Assembly: GCA_028285085.1 (NCBI GenBank) | Contig: JANQQI010000055.1 | Span: forward strand, 94,027-158,026 | Length of the DNA stretch: 64,000 nucleotides | Direction of reading: 5' to 3' | Origin: Saprospiraceae bacterium | GTDB taxonomy: Bacteria > Bacteroidota > Bacteroidia > Chitinophagales > Saprospiraceae | Part shown: piece by piece, positions 9,784 through 19,362 of the stretch | How positions within the stretch are numbered: position 1 is the first letter of the stretch | Layout: each line of letters opens with the position of its first letter | Translations under genes and position numbers: made by a program | Notes under the pieces: generated by a model | The model's input: only the letters and a program-made list of their open reading frames with translations | Told to the model about the DNA's origin: nothing | Databases searched by the model: none

Positions 9784-10025
9784 CTCGTTCTCTGAGAGTA
9801 AAATGTCAAACTTGGCCTAATGACTCAGAAAAGTCGAAGATAAAAGGCCATTCTAATTTTTTTGCGGAATTATTTTTTTGGCGTTTACCAAAATATTCCA
9901 ATCTATATTCCGTTTTATTAGCCTGTTCTACCACCTTTTTTGCTTTTCCAAGCACTTTCCCAAAGGTGTTCTCAATCCACTTCTATTTAGAAAAAATCTA
10001 AATAGTATTACCCCTAAGATTAATA

Positions 10026-10056
10026 TTGGTAATAATAGGAACGAATTGTATTTTTG
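10026..10056 (+). promoter_or_regulatory. Promoter of the alternative complex III operon
   Basis: TTG at 10026-10028, a 20-base spacer and TATTTTTG at 10049-10056. The predicted transcript start is near 10062, about 65 bases before actA. The rest of 9784-10129 is AT-rich with no convincing gene; a 68-codon ORF there overlaps the promoter and is probably spurious. Confidence 0.7.
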
Positions 10057-10129
10057 CGCTGACATAAAAATGACAATTGGATAGTCATCATTTTATTCGT
10101 TCTATTATATCATTCAAAGTCAATTAAAT

Positions 10130-11545
10130 ATGATGCTTAGATCATCGTTTCTAAGACTTTCTCTCCTCTTCTGTATCACCTTATTTTCTTTCAATTCGGC
10201 TATTGCTGACGAACAATCTGACCTTGGTAAAACGCTTTTCAAGGCCAACTGTGCGCAGTGTCACAACCGAAACATGAAAGATGATTTGACGGGGCCCGCT
10301 CTGGGAGGCGTTCGCGAACGCTGGGAAAGTGAGGAATTGCTGTACGCTTGGATTCGTAATTCATCGGCAGTTATTGCCGGGGGTGACGCTTACGCGGTCG
10401 AATTGTACAACAAGTGGAACAAGGTTGTCATGAATCCATTTCCAAATCTGAGTGATGAGGAAATCGAGGCGATCTTGGTATATGTAGATTGTATGTACGA
10501 TGGTAGCTGTATCCCGGGAGGAGGCGCTTCGGTTGCTGGTAATGAAGGTGCCGTAGTGGTAGAAGAAAGTGACAACACCTTACTGTTTGTTACGCTCTTC
10601 ATTATTCTTGGTATCCTCGCATTGGTATTGGCACGCATCATTTCTAACCTGAACCATATGGCTCGGGTAAAACAAGGAGAGACCGATATTGAGCGTCGCA
10701 CCTTGACGGATTTGCTGACCAGCAAAGGCGTTATTGGCTTTGTTTTATTCGCTTTGATTGTATTAGCGGGTTATACGACTGTTAACAATGCGATCAACCT
10801 AGGGCGTCAGCAAGGGTATAAACCTGACCAGCCTATTAAATTTTCTCACGTTACTCACGCCGGTCTGCACAAGATTGATTGTCAGTATTGTCACGACGGT
10901 GCTCGCCGCAGTAAGCACTCGATTATTCCTGCTACGAATACTTGTATGAATTGCCACAAAGCAATCGTGAAAGGATCGACATACGGTACTGCGGAGATTT
11001 CTAAGATTTTTGCTTCTATCGGTTGGGATCCGAATGAGAAAAAATACATCGATAATTATGATGCGATGTCTGAAGAGGAGATCGAAGCCATTTTTACGAA
11101 ATGGATCACGGATCAATATGTTGCCGATAATAATCTGAGCGCTTTAGATCGTGAAGGTGAGCGTGTGGTAAAAACACAGTGGGAAGGCATCAAGAATTCA
11201 TTGACAAATGATGCTAAGACGAAGATTCAAGGGCCAATCGAATGGACGCGTATCCATAACTTACCTGATCACGCTTATTTTAATCATGCTCAACACGTCG
11301 GAGTTGGTAAAATTGAATGTCAAGAATGCCACGGTAAGGTAGAGAAAATGGAGATCGTGGAGCAACAAGCGCCGCTTTCAATGGGATGGTGTATCAATTG
11401 TCACCGTCAAACTGAAGTGAAGTTTTCTGATAATCCATACTACGAGTCTTACGAAAAATACCACGAGGAAATGAAGGAAGGAAAACGTGAGAAAGTGACG
11501 GTAGAAGATATCGGAGGTCTGGAGTGTCAAAAATGTCACTATTAA
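10130..11545 (+). CDS. actA: Alternative complex III subunit A, multiheme cytochrome c with fused N-terminal cytochrome domain
   Basis: 471 residues with a signal peptide. It begins with a monoheme domain (CAQCH at 41-45, with TGPALGG downstream), then two membrane segments (about 150-170 and 195-215), then a periplasmic part with five more heme motifs: CQYCH, CMNCH, CQECH, CINCH and CQKCH. ActA moves electrons from the quinol-oxidising core of alternative complex III to its acceptor. The five C-terminal motifs match the pentaheme ActA core; the N-terminal single-heme domain plus first helix is an addition to the minimal ActA. First gene of the act-cox block, behind a consensus promoter. Confidence 0.9.
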   Translation: MMLRSSFLRLSLLFCITLFSFNSAIADEQSDLGKTLFKANCAQCHNRNMKDDLTGPALGGVRERWESEELLYAWIRNSSAVIAGGDAYAVELYNKWNKVVMNPFPNLSDEEIEAILVYVDCMYDGSCIPGGGASVAGNEGAVVVEESDNTLLFVTLFIILGILALVLARIISNLNHMARVKQGETDIERRTLTDLLTSKGVIGFVLFALIVLAGYTTVNNAINLGRQQGYKPDQPIKFSHVTHAGLHKIDCQYCHDGARRSKHSIIPATNTCMNCHKAIVKGSTYGTAEISKIFASIGWDPNEKKYIDNYDAMSEEEIEAIFTKWITDQYVADNNLSALDREGERVVKTQWEGIKNSLTNDAKTKIQGPIEWTRIHNLPDHAYFNHAQHVGVGKIECQECHGKVEKMEIVEQQAPLSMGWCINCHRQTEVKFSDNPYYESYEKYHEEMKEGKREKVTVEDIGGLECQKCHY

Positions 11546-11675
11546 TCAGCGTCGAGTTGCCCGCTATGAGTTAACAAAGGGAATAAATTTTACACCATAA
11601 TATATTAAGGTGTAAGAACAACTCAAACGCTCAATAAATAAAACGCAAATTTAAATTATCACACCATAGATAGAC

Positions 11676-14600
11676 ATGAAGAATAACAAGCAAGAAATCT
11701 GGGTTGGCGTAGAAGATCGCACAAACGACCCATCATTTCTGGAAAATGTAGGCCAAGAGTTTCGCGAGTTGCCAATCGTTGACACCCTGGCTGAAGAAGA
11801 AACCCTGAATGTCGGTAGTTCACGTCGTGATTTCCTGAAATATTTAGGCTTTGGCCTGGGAGCTGCAACACTTGCTGCTAGCTGCGATATTCCGGTCAAA
11901 CGCGCTGTACCTTACGTAGTCAAACCAGATGCAATCGTGCCTGGAGTCGCTACCTATTACGCCTCTAGTTTCGTAAAAGGTGGTGATTACTGCTCAGTTT
12001 TGGTTAAAACCCGTGAAGGGCGCCCTATCAAAATTGAAGGAAACAGCCTTTCGAAAGTCACTATGGGTGGTACCAATGCTCGTGCGCAGGCTAGTGTTTT
12101 GGATATTTATGATCGTAAACGCTATCAGGCACCGGGTAAACCAGATCAAAGCGAGACCATGAGTTGGGCTGATCTGGATAAAACGGTAAAAGGTCAGCTA
12201 AATGCTGGTTCTAATATTGTCATCATTACTAATACTATTCTAAGTCCTACGACTAAGAAAGCCATTGATGATTTTAAAGCAAAATTTGGCAATACAAGTG
12301 TCTTTACTTACGATCCAGTGTCAAGTTCTGCGATGCTGGAAGCGAATGCGGATTGCTTTGGCCAACAAGTAGTGCCAAACTATCACTTCGATAAAGCAGA
12401 TGTTATTGTAAGTGTGGGAGCAGATTTCCTCGGTACTTGGATTTCTCCAATCGAGTATGCTGCTCAGTATGTGAAGAATCGTAAGATCGAGAAGGTGAGT
12501 GGTGCCAAAATGAGTCGCCACATTCAAGTAGAAAGTGGAATGTCAATGACGGGGTCTAATGCAGACAACCGTATTTTGATCAAACCTTCCGAGCAAGGCG
12601 CGGCAATCGCTACGCTTTATAACGAGGTAGCTGCTCTGACCGGTGGCACACGAATCAACGCTCCTTCTGTCAATAGCCGAGCTGCTAAGCAGTTGGCCGC
12701 AGTAGCTAAGGAATTGACCGCTAAGCGCGGCCAATCTTTGGTTGTTTCTGGTTCGAACAACGTGGGTGAGCAAACCCTAGTTAACAAAATTAATGACCTG
12801 CTCGGTAATTATGGTCGTACCATCGATTTTGCCGAAGCTTCTATGCAACGTCAAGGTATAGATGGCGACATCAAAGCTGCTTTGGCCGCAGTAAGCCGCG
12901 CCGATGCTGTATTTGTGATGGATGGAGCTAATCCAGTTTTCGACTTGCCAAACGGGGCTCAGTTTGCCGAAGCGATGGCCAGTGCAAAACTGAAAGTATC
13001 ATTCGCGAGCATCAAGAATGAAACGGCAGCTATCTGTGACTATGTAGCACCTACCAACAATTTTCTTGAGTCTTGGGGAGACGCCATGCCTAAGCGTGGT
13101 CACTATAGCTTGATTCAACCGACTATCTCTCCTTTATTTAAAACTCGTGAAACTGGTGAAAGCCTGTTGGTTTGGGCGGATAGTCCTGCACTGCAAGCAG
13201 ATGCTGAGCAACCTTACTACGAATACCTGAAAGCACACTGGGAAGCTGCTATTTTCCCACAGCAATCAGATTTTCAATACTTCCAGACTTTCTGGGATAT
13301 GGCACTGCACGACGGCGTCGTATCTATTCCACAAGCTGGCGTAGAAACCATTTTTAATGGTGATGTCAGTGCTGCTGCTGGTAAAATCAATAAGCCAGAA
13401 AATAGTGAGTTGGAGATCGTTATGTACGAAACGATTAATGCAGGTGCCGGTCAATATGCCAACAACCCTTGGTTGCAGGAACTGCCTGATCCAGTAATGC
13501 GTACGGTTTGGGGCAACTACATCAGTGTACCTGTTGAATATAATAACGGTGATGTCAAAGGCTTTATGGGCATTGGTAAGAATGCAGCTAAAGGCAAAGC
13601 TGAATTGGTAAATATTGATGTCAACGGGATCTCTGCTAAGATGACTGCAGTCGCTCAGTTTGGACAAGCTCCTGGAACAGTGGCGGTAGGTCTTGGCTAC
13701 GGCCGGACAATTGTGGGAGAGACCGGACTGAATATCGGAACGCATGTTTCTCCATGGTGCAGTTACGATAGTAATGGTAACCTGAAATATTACGCTGGCG
13801 TTTCTTCAATCGAACTTGCTGGTACAGATCGTGAATTTGCTTGCGTACAGTATCACCATACTTACGGTGTAACGGCACGTGATGAGAGCGGTAAAGCATT
13901 GATGAACCCGGATAATCCAGAGGAGAAGCTCAATGTCGATGAAGAAGCATTGGCTTATCAAGGTGCTTTGACCGATCGTTCTGTGATGTTCACCACCAAC
14001 ATGAATAAGTTGGCGGATGATGTCGCTACCTTGAAAGCTAAGCGTGAAACTTACCAGAAATTGAATTCTCACTCGCTATATGGCGGGCACGAGTATAAAT
14101 ATGATAATGGTCACCACTGGGCGATGAACGTTGATCTCAACGCTTGTATCGGTTGTGGTGCCTGTGCAGTAGCCTGTATGGCTGAGAATAATGTACCAGT
14201 TGTTGGTAAAACAGAGGTACACCGCCATCATGAAATGGCTTGGATTCGTATCGATCGCTACTTCTACGGGGATGTCGAGAATCCAAACGTAGTATATCAG
14301 CCGCTGATGTGTCAGCACTGCGATAACGCACCTTGTGAAAACGTATGTCCGGTAGCTGCTACGAACCACAGCGCGGAAGGTCTGAACCAAATGACCTACA
14401 ACCGCTGTATTGGTACGCGTTACTGTGCTAACAACTGTCCTTACAAAGTACGTCGTTACAACTGGCTGGATTATACTACAGCAGACGTCTTCCCAGGCAA
14501 CCAACCTTTGGTTAATGGCGAAGAGCTGCCTTACGGTGCAGATAACCTGACGCGTATGGTCTTGAACCCAGACGTTACGGTTCGTTCTCGTGGTGTGATC

Positions 14601-14885
14601 GAGAAATGTAGCTTCTGTGTACAGCGAATTCAGGAAGGTAAACTGACGGCTAAGCGTGAAAATCGTAGATTGACTGACAGTGATGTGAAAACCGCTTGCC
14701 AAACGGCTTGTCCTACCGGTGCGATTGTCTTTGGTGATATCAACAACAAAGAAGCACTGATTTCTCAGAAAATTGAAAGCGACATGGCTTATCGTGTATT
14801 GGAAGAGGTGAACACCGAATCTTCTGTACACTATTTCATGAAAGTGAACAACCGTGACGAGCAGCTGGACGAAATCGTCAGCTAA
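11676..14885 (+). CDS. actB: Alternative complex III subunit B, Tat-exported molybdopterin-oxidoreductase-like iron-sulfur protein
   Basis: 1069 residues. The export signal is internal: SSRRDFLKYLGFGLGAATLA (about 49-68) contains the twin-arginine motif and ends in ASC, a possible lipobox. A large molybdopterin-oxidoreductase-like domain follows (to about residue 780); in this family it does not bind a molybdenum cofactor. The C-terminal ferredoxin domain has four cysteine groups: CIGCGACAVAC, CQHCDNAPCENVC, CIGTRYCANNC and CSFCVQRIQEGK with CQTACPTGAI. It relays electrons from quinol within the complex. Preceded by actA (130-base gap) and followed by actC. Confidence 0.95.
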   Translation: MKNNKQEIWVGVEDRTNDPSFLENVGQEFRELPIVDTLAEEETLNVGSSRRDFLKYLGFGLGAATLAASCDIPVKRAVPYVVKPDAIVPGVATYYASSFVKGGDYCSVLVKTREGRPIKIEGNSLSKVTMGGTNARAQASVLDIYDRKRYQAPGKPDQSETMSWADLDKTVKGQLNAGSNIVIITNTILSPTTKKAIDDFKAKFGNTSVFTYDPVSSSAMLEANADCFGQQVVPNYHFDKADVIVSVGADFLGTWISPIEYAAQYVKNRKIEKVSGAKMSRHIQVESGMSMTGSNADNRILIKPSEQGAAIATLYNEVAALTGGTRINAPSVNSRAAKQLAAVAKELTAKRGQSLVVSGSNNVGEQTLVNKINDLLGNYGRTIDFAEASMQRQGIDGDIKAALAAVSRADAVFVMDGANPVFDLPNGAQFAEAMASAKLKVSFASIKNETAAICDYVAPTNNFLESWGDAMPKRGHYSLIQPTISPLFKTRETGESLLVWADSPALQADAEQPYYEYLKAHWEAAIFPQQSDFQYFQTFWDMALHDGVVSIPQAGVETIFNGDVSAAAGKINKPENSELEIVMYETINAGAGQYANNPWLQELPDPVMRTVWGNYISVPVEYNNGDVKGFMGIGKNAAKGKAELVNIDVNGISAKMTAVAQFGQAPGTVAVGLGYGRTIVGETGLNIGTHVSPWCSYDSNGNLKYYAGVSSIELAGTDREFACVQYHHTYGVTARDESGKALMNPDNPEEKLNVDEEALAYQGALTDRSVMFTTNMNKLADDVATLKAKRETYQKLNSHSLYGGHEYKYDNGHHWAMNVDLNACIGCGACAVACMAENNVPVVGKTEVHRHHEMAWIRIDRYFYGDVENPNVVYQPLMCQHCDNAPCENVCPVAATNHSAEGLNQMTYNRCIGTRYCANNCPYKVRRYNWLDYTTADVFPGNQPLVNGEELPYGADNLTRMVLNPDVTVRSRGVIEKCSFCVQRIQEGKLTAKRENRRLTDSDVKTACQTACPTGAIVFGDINNKEALISQKIESDMAYRVLEEVNTESSVHYFMKVNNRDEQLDEIVS

Positions 14886-14946
14886 GACTTAAAAATTGAT
14901 AGCAACAAACTCTGTCTTTTGACAGGCAAATTATTAATAGAAACTT

Positions 14947-16377
14947 ATGAGTGCTGTTATTTCTCCAATTCGGGAACCTTTAATTGAAGGAAACAAATCG
15001 TACCACGATATTACCGAAGACATTGCTTCACCAACGGAGAAGGTGCCTAACCAGACGTGGATTTTAGCCTTTATCGTTTCGGTTGGTTTTCTCACCTTTG
15101 GTGTTGTCTGTATCTTCTGGACCGTTTGGTTCGGTATTGGTTCCTGGGATTTGAACCGAACAGTCGGTTGGGGTTGGGATATTACCAACTTCGTATGGTG
15201 GGTCGGTATCGGTCACGCGGGAACGCTGATCTCAGCGATTCTTCTGCTTTTCCGTCAGAAATGGCGTACGGGTGTAAACCGGGCAGCGGAAGCGATGACC
15301 ATTTTTGCCGTAATCTGTGCAGGGATGTTCCCAGCCATTCACGCCGGGCGTCAATGGATGCTGTTTTTCATCTTCCCTTATCCGAATACACGCGGGCCAT
15401 TGTGGGTGAACTTCAACTCACCACTGCTTTGGGACGTATTCGCGATTAGTACCTATCTGACGGTATCACTCTTATTCTGGTATACAGGTTTGGTACCGGA
15501 TTTTGCTACGGTTCGTGACCGTGCCAAAGGATTGCGTAAGCGTTTGTATAACTTCCTTTCTTTCGGTTGGACGGGATCTGCTAAGCACTGGCAACGTTGG
15601 GAGTCTTTAGCTCTGATTTTGGCCGGTTTAGCAACACCACTGGTACTTTCCGTACACACCATCGTAAGTTTCGACTTCGCCACTTCGGTTATTCCTGGTT
15701 GGCACACGACGATCTTCCCGCCCTACTTCGTTGCGGGAGCAATCTTCTCAGGGTTTGCCATGGTACAAACGCTGATGATCATCACACGTAAAGTATTGAA
15801 TCTGCAAGAATATATTACACTGGCTCATATCGAGTCGATGAACAAGGTTATCCTATTGACGGGATCGATTGTAGGTACAGCCTATTTGACAGAGTTGTTC
15901 ATTGCTTGGTACTCCGGTTATGTTTATGAGCAGTTTGCTTTCTATAATCGTGCACTTGGGGTATATGCTTGGTCTTACTTCGGTATGATGTTCTGTAATG
16001 TGATCTCGCCACAGTTCTTCTGGTTCAAGCGCTTCCGCCGTAGTTTGTGGTGGACATTCTTCCTATCGATTGTGGTAAATATCGGGATGTGGTTTGAGCG
16101 TTTCGTAATTATCGCCACTACATTGGCGCGTGATTATTTGCCATCAAGCTGGAGCTACTATGTACCAACTTGGGTAGAGATTGGTCTCTTCCTCGGTACC
16201 TTAGGTATTTTCTTCACCTTGTACTTGTTGTTTACACGTGTTGCACCGGTAGTAGCGATTGCAGAGGTGAAAAGTATTCTTAAATCCTCTGGTGATCAAT
16301 ACACTGGAAAGAATGCTGAGCATCACTATAAAGAAGTGGTTGAAAAATCAGATACAGCACACGCTCACAGCCACTAA
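14947..16377 (+). CDS. actC: Alternative complex III subunit C, NrfD-type quinol-binding membrane protein
   Basis: 476 residues with about ten hydrophobic helices; NrfD/PsrC fold. Blocks such as WWVGIGHAGTLISAILLL (about 90-107), GMFPAIHAGRQWML and GWHTTIFPPYFVAGAIFSG (about 250-268) are characteristic. It forms one of the two related membrane subunits that hold the menaquinol site. The C-terminus is histidine-rich (HAHSH). Forms an operon with actB (61-base gap) and actD (36-base gap). Confidence 0.95.
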   Translation: MSAVISPIREPLIEGNKSYHDITEDIASPTEKVPNQTWILAFIVSVGFLTFGVVCIFWTVWFGIGSWDLNRTVGWGWDITNFVWWVGIGHAGTLISAILLLFRQKWRTGVNRAAEAMTIFAVICAGMFPAIHAGRQWMLFFIFPYPNTRGPLWVNFNSPLLWDVFAISTYLTVSLLFWYTGLVPDFATVRDRAKGLRKRLYNFLSFGWTGSAKHWQRWESLALILAGLATPLVLSVHTIVSFDFATSVIPGWHTTIFPPYFVAGAIFSGFAMVQTLMIITRKVLNLQEYITLAHIESMNKVILLTGSIVGTAYLTELFIAWYSGYVYEQFAFYNRALGVYAWSYFGMMFCNVISPQFFWFKRFRRSLWWTFFLSIVVNIGMWFERFVIIATTLARDYLPSSWSYYVPTWVEIGLFLGTLGIFFTLYLLFTRVAPVVAIAEVKSILKSSGDQYTGKNAEHHYKEVVEKSDTAHAHSH

Positions 16378-16413
16378 TCAATTTTTGCAAAGTCTATTTC
16401 AAGCTATATAAAA

Positions 16414-16941
16414 ATGAAAGAACATAAAGAAGTTTTATACGGACTTTACGATGACGAAGAGGACTTGCTACGTGCCGTAAAACAAGCCGGTGCGGATCAC
16501 CTCGACATCATGGATGTTTTTACACCATTCCCGGTACACGGTCTGGATCCACTATTAGGATTATCCGAATCTCGTTTGCACATCGCTGGTTTTTTCTACG
16601 GTGCGCTCGGTACTTTGACCGCATTCGGTTTTATGACTTGGGTTTTTACCCGCGATTGGCCGATCATTTTTGGTGGTAAGCCTTACTTCTCTGCACCGTC
16701 TTTTATTCCAATTACTTTTGAGTTGACGGTACTTTTCGCAGCAGTAGGTATGGTGGTTACTTTCTACACGATTTGTGGTCTTGGTCCTGGTGTTGTCAAT
16801 CCAGTATTGGATGATCGTATTACCGACGATAAGTTTTGTATCGCTTTTAAAACCAATGGTTATTCTGATACGGAGATTGGAAAATTGCGCAGTTTCTTTT
16901 CCAATACAGGCGCTTCAGAAGTGAGCACAAAAACCATTTAA
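16414..16941 (+). CDS. actD: Alternative complex III subunit D (DUF3341)
   Basis: 175 residues with two membrane helices (about 60-80 and 105-125). The N-terminal soluble part has the family block FTPFPVHGLDPLLGLSESRL (about 36-55). Structural membrane subunit of the complex; position between actC and actE and length fit the family. Confidence 0.95.
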   Translation: MKEHKEVLYGLYDDEEDLLRAVKQAGADHLDIMDVFTPFPVHGLDPLLGLSESRLHIAGFFYGALGTLTAFGFMTWVFTRDWPIIFGGKPYFSAPSFIPITFELTVLFAAVGMVVTFYTICGLGPGVVNPVLDDRITDDKFCIAFKTNGYSDTEIGKLRSFFSNTGASEVSTKTI

Positions 16942-16960
16942 TACAAAAGAAATTTTCAAA

Positions 16961-17869
16961 ATGAATAATATGCGCAATACGATTTTCGCAATTAGTTTTT
17001 TGGCAGTGATGTTCTTCATGACCTCTTGCCAACAGCCCAGTAACAATAGTACAGGGAGCGAGTATATGCCAGATATGGCACACTCCATTGCGATGGAAGC
17101 GAATACTTATAATTACTATTATAACAATACTTGGGATAGTGCGAGTGTCGTGAAATTGAAGGTTTTGACCATGCCTCGCCAACCTGTTGAGGGAACGATT
17201 GCACGTGGTTATACCGGAGTACATTACTCTGCGACTACTACTGCACGCAATGCAGCAATGAGTTCTTTGCGCGGTGAAGACGGTGTACAATCTATCGCCG
17301 TACCAGTCAACGGTAATGTGCCTTATTACTATGAGGATACCGAAGAAGAGCGTACCCGAGCTACACAAGAAATTATTTACAATCCTTTTGTCATTACTGA
17401 AGAGGGGCTAGACCGCGGTAAGGAATTGTACGATATCTTTTGTGCGACTTGCCACGGTGAAAAAGGTGACGGTAACGGTTATTTGGTACGTGAAGATGGC
17501 GGTGTTTACCCAGCAGCTCCAGCAAACTTCCTAACCGATGAGTTTGTCGCTGCTTCCAACGGTCGCTATTATCATGCATTGATCTACGGTAAAAACGTGA
17601 TGGGCGGCTACTCTGATAAGATTTCTTACGAAGAACGCTGGCAAGTGATCCACTACATCCGAAACTTGCAAGCTAAAGATCGCAAGTTGGTTTACAACGA
17701 AGATGCCAATACCCTAAATACAATCGATGTGCCCGGTGCATCATCTCGCATGGTTGCGAATAATATGCCTGCAGTGACTGATGAAGCTGCACACGATGAA
17801 GAAGGTGATCACAGTCACGATGGCGGAGAACATCACAGTGATGATAATAGCCACGGCGAAGATCACTAA
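16961..17869 (+). CDS. actE: Alternative complex III subunit E, monoheme cytochrome c lipoprotein
   Basis: 302 residues. The N-terminus is a lipoprotein signal with lipobox MTSC at about residue 25. One heme motif, CATCH (about 164-168), is followed by GEKGDGNGYLV and YHALIYGKNVMGGYSDK, which supplies the distal methionine. The last 35 residues are rich in His, Asp and Glu (HDEEGDHSHDGGEHHSDD) and could bind metal. Carries electrons out of the complex to the oxidase. The intergenic space before actF contains a small GTCGG/CCGAC hairpin near 17907-17922. Confidence 0.93.
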   Translation: MNNMRNTIFAISFLAVMFFMTSCQQPSNNSTGSEYMPDMAHSIAMEANTYNYYYNNTWDSASVVKLKVLTMPRQPVEGTIARGYTGVHYSATTTARNAAMSSLRGEDGVQSIAVPVNGNVPYYYEDTEEERTRATQEIIYNPFVITEEGLDRGKELYDIFCATCHGEKGDGNGYLVREDGGVYPAAPANFLTDEFVAASNGRYYHALIYGKNVMGGYSDKISYEERWQVIHYIRNLQAKDRKLVYNEDANTLNTIDVPGASSRMVANNMPAVTDEAAHDEEGDHSHDGGEHHSDDNSHGEDH

Positions 17870-17942
17870 GTAGTATAAACAAGCAAATTGTATTAATCAT
17901 TTATAGTCGGCACTGTCCGACCTTGAAAAACAAAAAGATACG

Positions 17943-19196
17943 ATGAATCAGTTTACCTTCGAAGGGAAACAAAAGCGTGTACTTTACGGATTTATGCTTC
18001 TCGGGCTGCTTTGCCTGATCGGTTCATTCTTCATGGATTCGACCGAGCATCATTCCCGTTTCTGGACTAACTTCTTGCATAATACAGTCTTTTTCACGGG
18101 GATTGCCTTTATTTCTCTGTTTGCTATTGCGGCAAGCGTCAGCGCTTACGCCGGTTGGTACACGGTATTTAAACGAATTTGGGAAGCTTATGCAGAGTTT
18201 CTGCTCATTGGCCTCGTTTTGTTAATTGTGCTCATTGCTGGTTTGTGGGGACATTTACACCATATCTATCACTGGAATACAGAGGGGATCGCCGATGTGG
18301 GATCAGACACTTACGACGAATTGATTGCAGGTAAAGCGGGTTTTTTGAATAAGACTTGGTATACCATTGGTACGATTGGTATTGTCGGTATCTGGTACTT
18401 CTTATTTGCACGTCCATTGCGCAAGCTCTCCATTCAGGAAGATAACACCAGTACACTTGATTTCAGTGTACATAAAAAAGTGAAATGGTACTCCGCAGCG
18501 TTCTTGCCAATTGCGGCTTTCTCAAGTGCAGCAATGATTTGGTTATGGACGATGTCAATTGACCCACACTGGTACAGTACGATGTATGCTTGGTACACGA
18601 CTGCAAGTTGGTTTGTATCTGCCATTGCGCTGACTATCCTGAGCTTGATTTATCTGAAAGGTCGCGGCTATTTCCAACACGTTTCGGATGAGCATATGCA
18701 CGATTTGGGTAAGCTGTTGTTCGCCTTTAGTATCTTCTGGACTTACTTGTGGTTCTCACAGTTCATGTTGATCTGGTACGGTAACGTAGGGGAGGAGACA
18801 GTATATTTCCAATTGCGTCGTGATCAGTTCCCTGTACTGTTTTACGGTAACTTGATTCTCAACTTTGTATTGCCATTCCTGATCCTGCTACGTAATGACA
18901 CTAAGCGCAAATTTGGTACGCTTGGTTTCGTGGCATTGCTTTGCTTGTTCGGTCACTGGTGGGATTTCTTCCAAATGATTAAGCCCGGTGTTTTGAATGA
19001 GTTGGCGCATGCAAGTGGTAGTCATGGTCCATTGCCTTTTGCGGCTGGATTTACCATTCCTGGTTTGTTGGAGATCGGTACATTCCTTGGCTTCTTGGCA
19101 TTGTTTGTATTTGTATTTTTCAATCAGCTGACAAAAGCGTCTCTCAATCCACAGAGCGATCCTTACTTCGGAGAGAGTGTACATCACCACGTTTAG
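17943..19196 (+). CDS. actF: Alternative complex III subunit F, integral membrane subunit
   Basis: 417 residues with about ten helices, distantly related to ActC. Family blocks include FSIFWTYLWFSQFMLIWYGN (about 259-278), followed by a conserved ETVYFQLRR, and LFGHWWDFFQMIKPG (about 336-350). It packs against the other membrane subunits. Last of the six act genes; a gap of 166 bases separates it from the oxidase genes, with a TATTTTTG box at 19319-19326 that may give a second promoter (its -33 spacing is poor). Confidence 0.93.
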   Translation: MNQFTFEGKQKRVLYGFMLLGLLCLIGSFFMDSTEHHSRFWTNFLHNTVFFTGIAFISLFAIAASVSAYAGWYTVFKRIWEAYAEFLLIGLVLLIVLIAGLWGHLHHIYHWNTEGIADVGSDTYDELIAGKAGFLNKTWYTIGTIGIVGIWYFLFARPLRKLSIQEDNTSTLDFSVHKKVKWYSAAFLPIAAFSSAAMIWLWTMSIDPHWYSTMYAWYTTASWFVSAIALTILSLIYLKGRGYFQHVSDEHMHDLGKLLFAFSIFWTYLWFSQFMLIWYGNVGEETVYFQLRRDQFPVLFYGNLILNFVLPFLILLRNDTKRKFGTLGFVALLCLFGHWWDFFQMIKPGVLNELAHASGSHGPLPFAAGFTIPGLLEIGTFLGFLALFVFVFFNQLTKASLNPQSDPYFGESVHHHV

Positions 19197-19362
19197 TGAA
19201 TTGAGACAGCGTTTGAAATTAAAATTGTTCAATTAAAAACAGATTTTTTCATAATTCAGAATCAATCTAAACATCCTTCGATCGTGATCGAAAAACAGTA
19301 TTGAACGTTTTAAACCTATATTTTTGTAGAAGAAAGTCAATAAACGATAAATTAAATCTATA

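Noticed and set aside
9878..10084. 68-codon ORF before actA
   Set aside because: Low-complexity Phe-rich translation that runs through the consensus promoter of the act operon; no ribosome-binding site or family.
14076..14831. 251-codon ORF antisense to actB
   Set aside because: It lies wholly opposite the conserved iron-sulfur region of actB and has no family features; it is a coding shadow.
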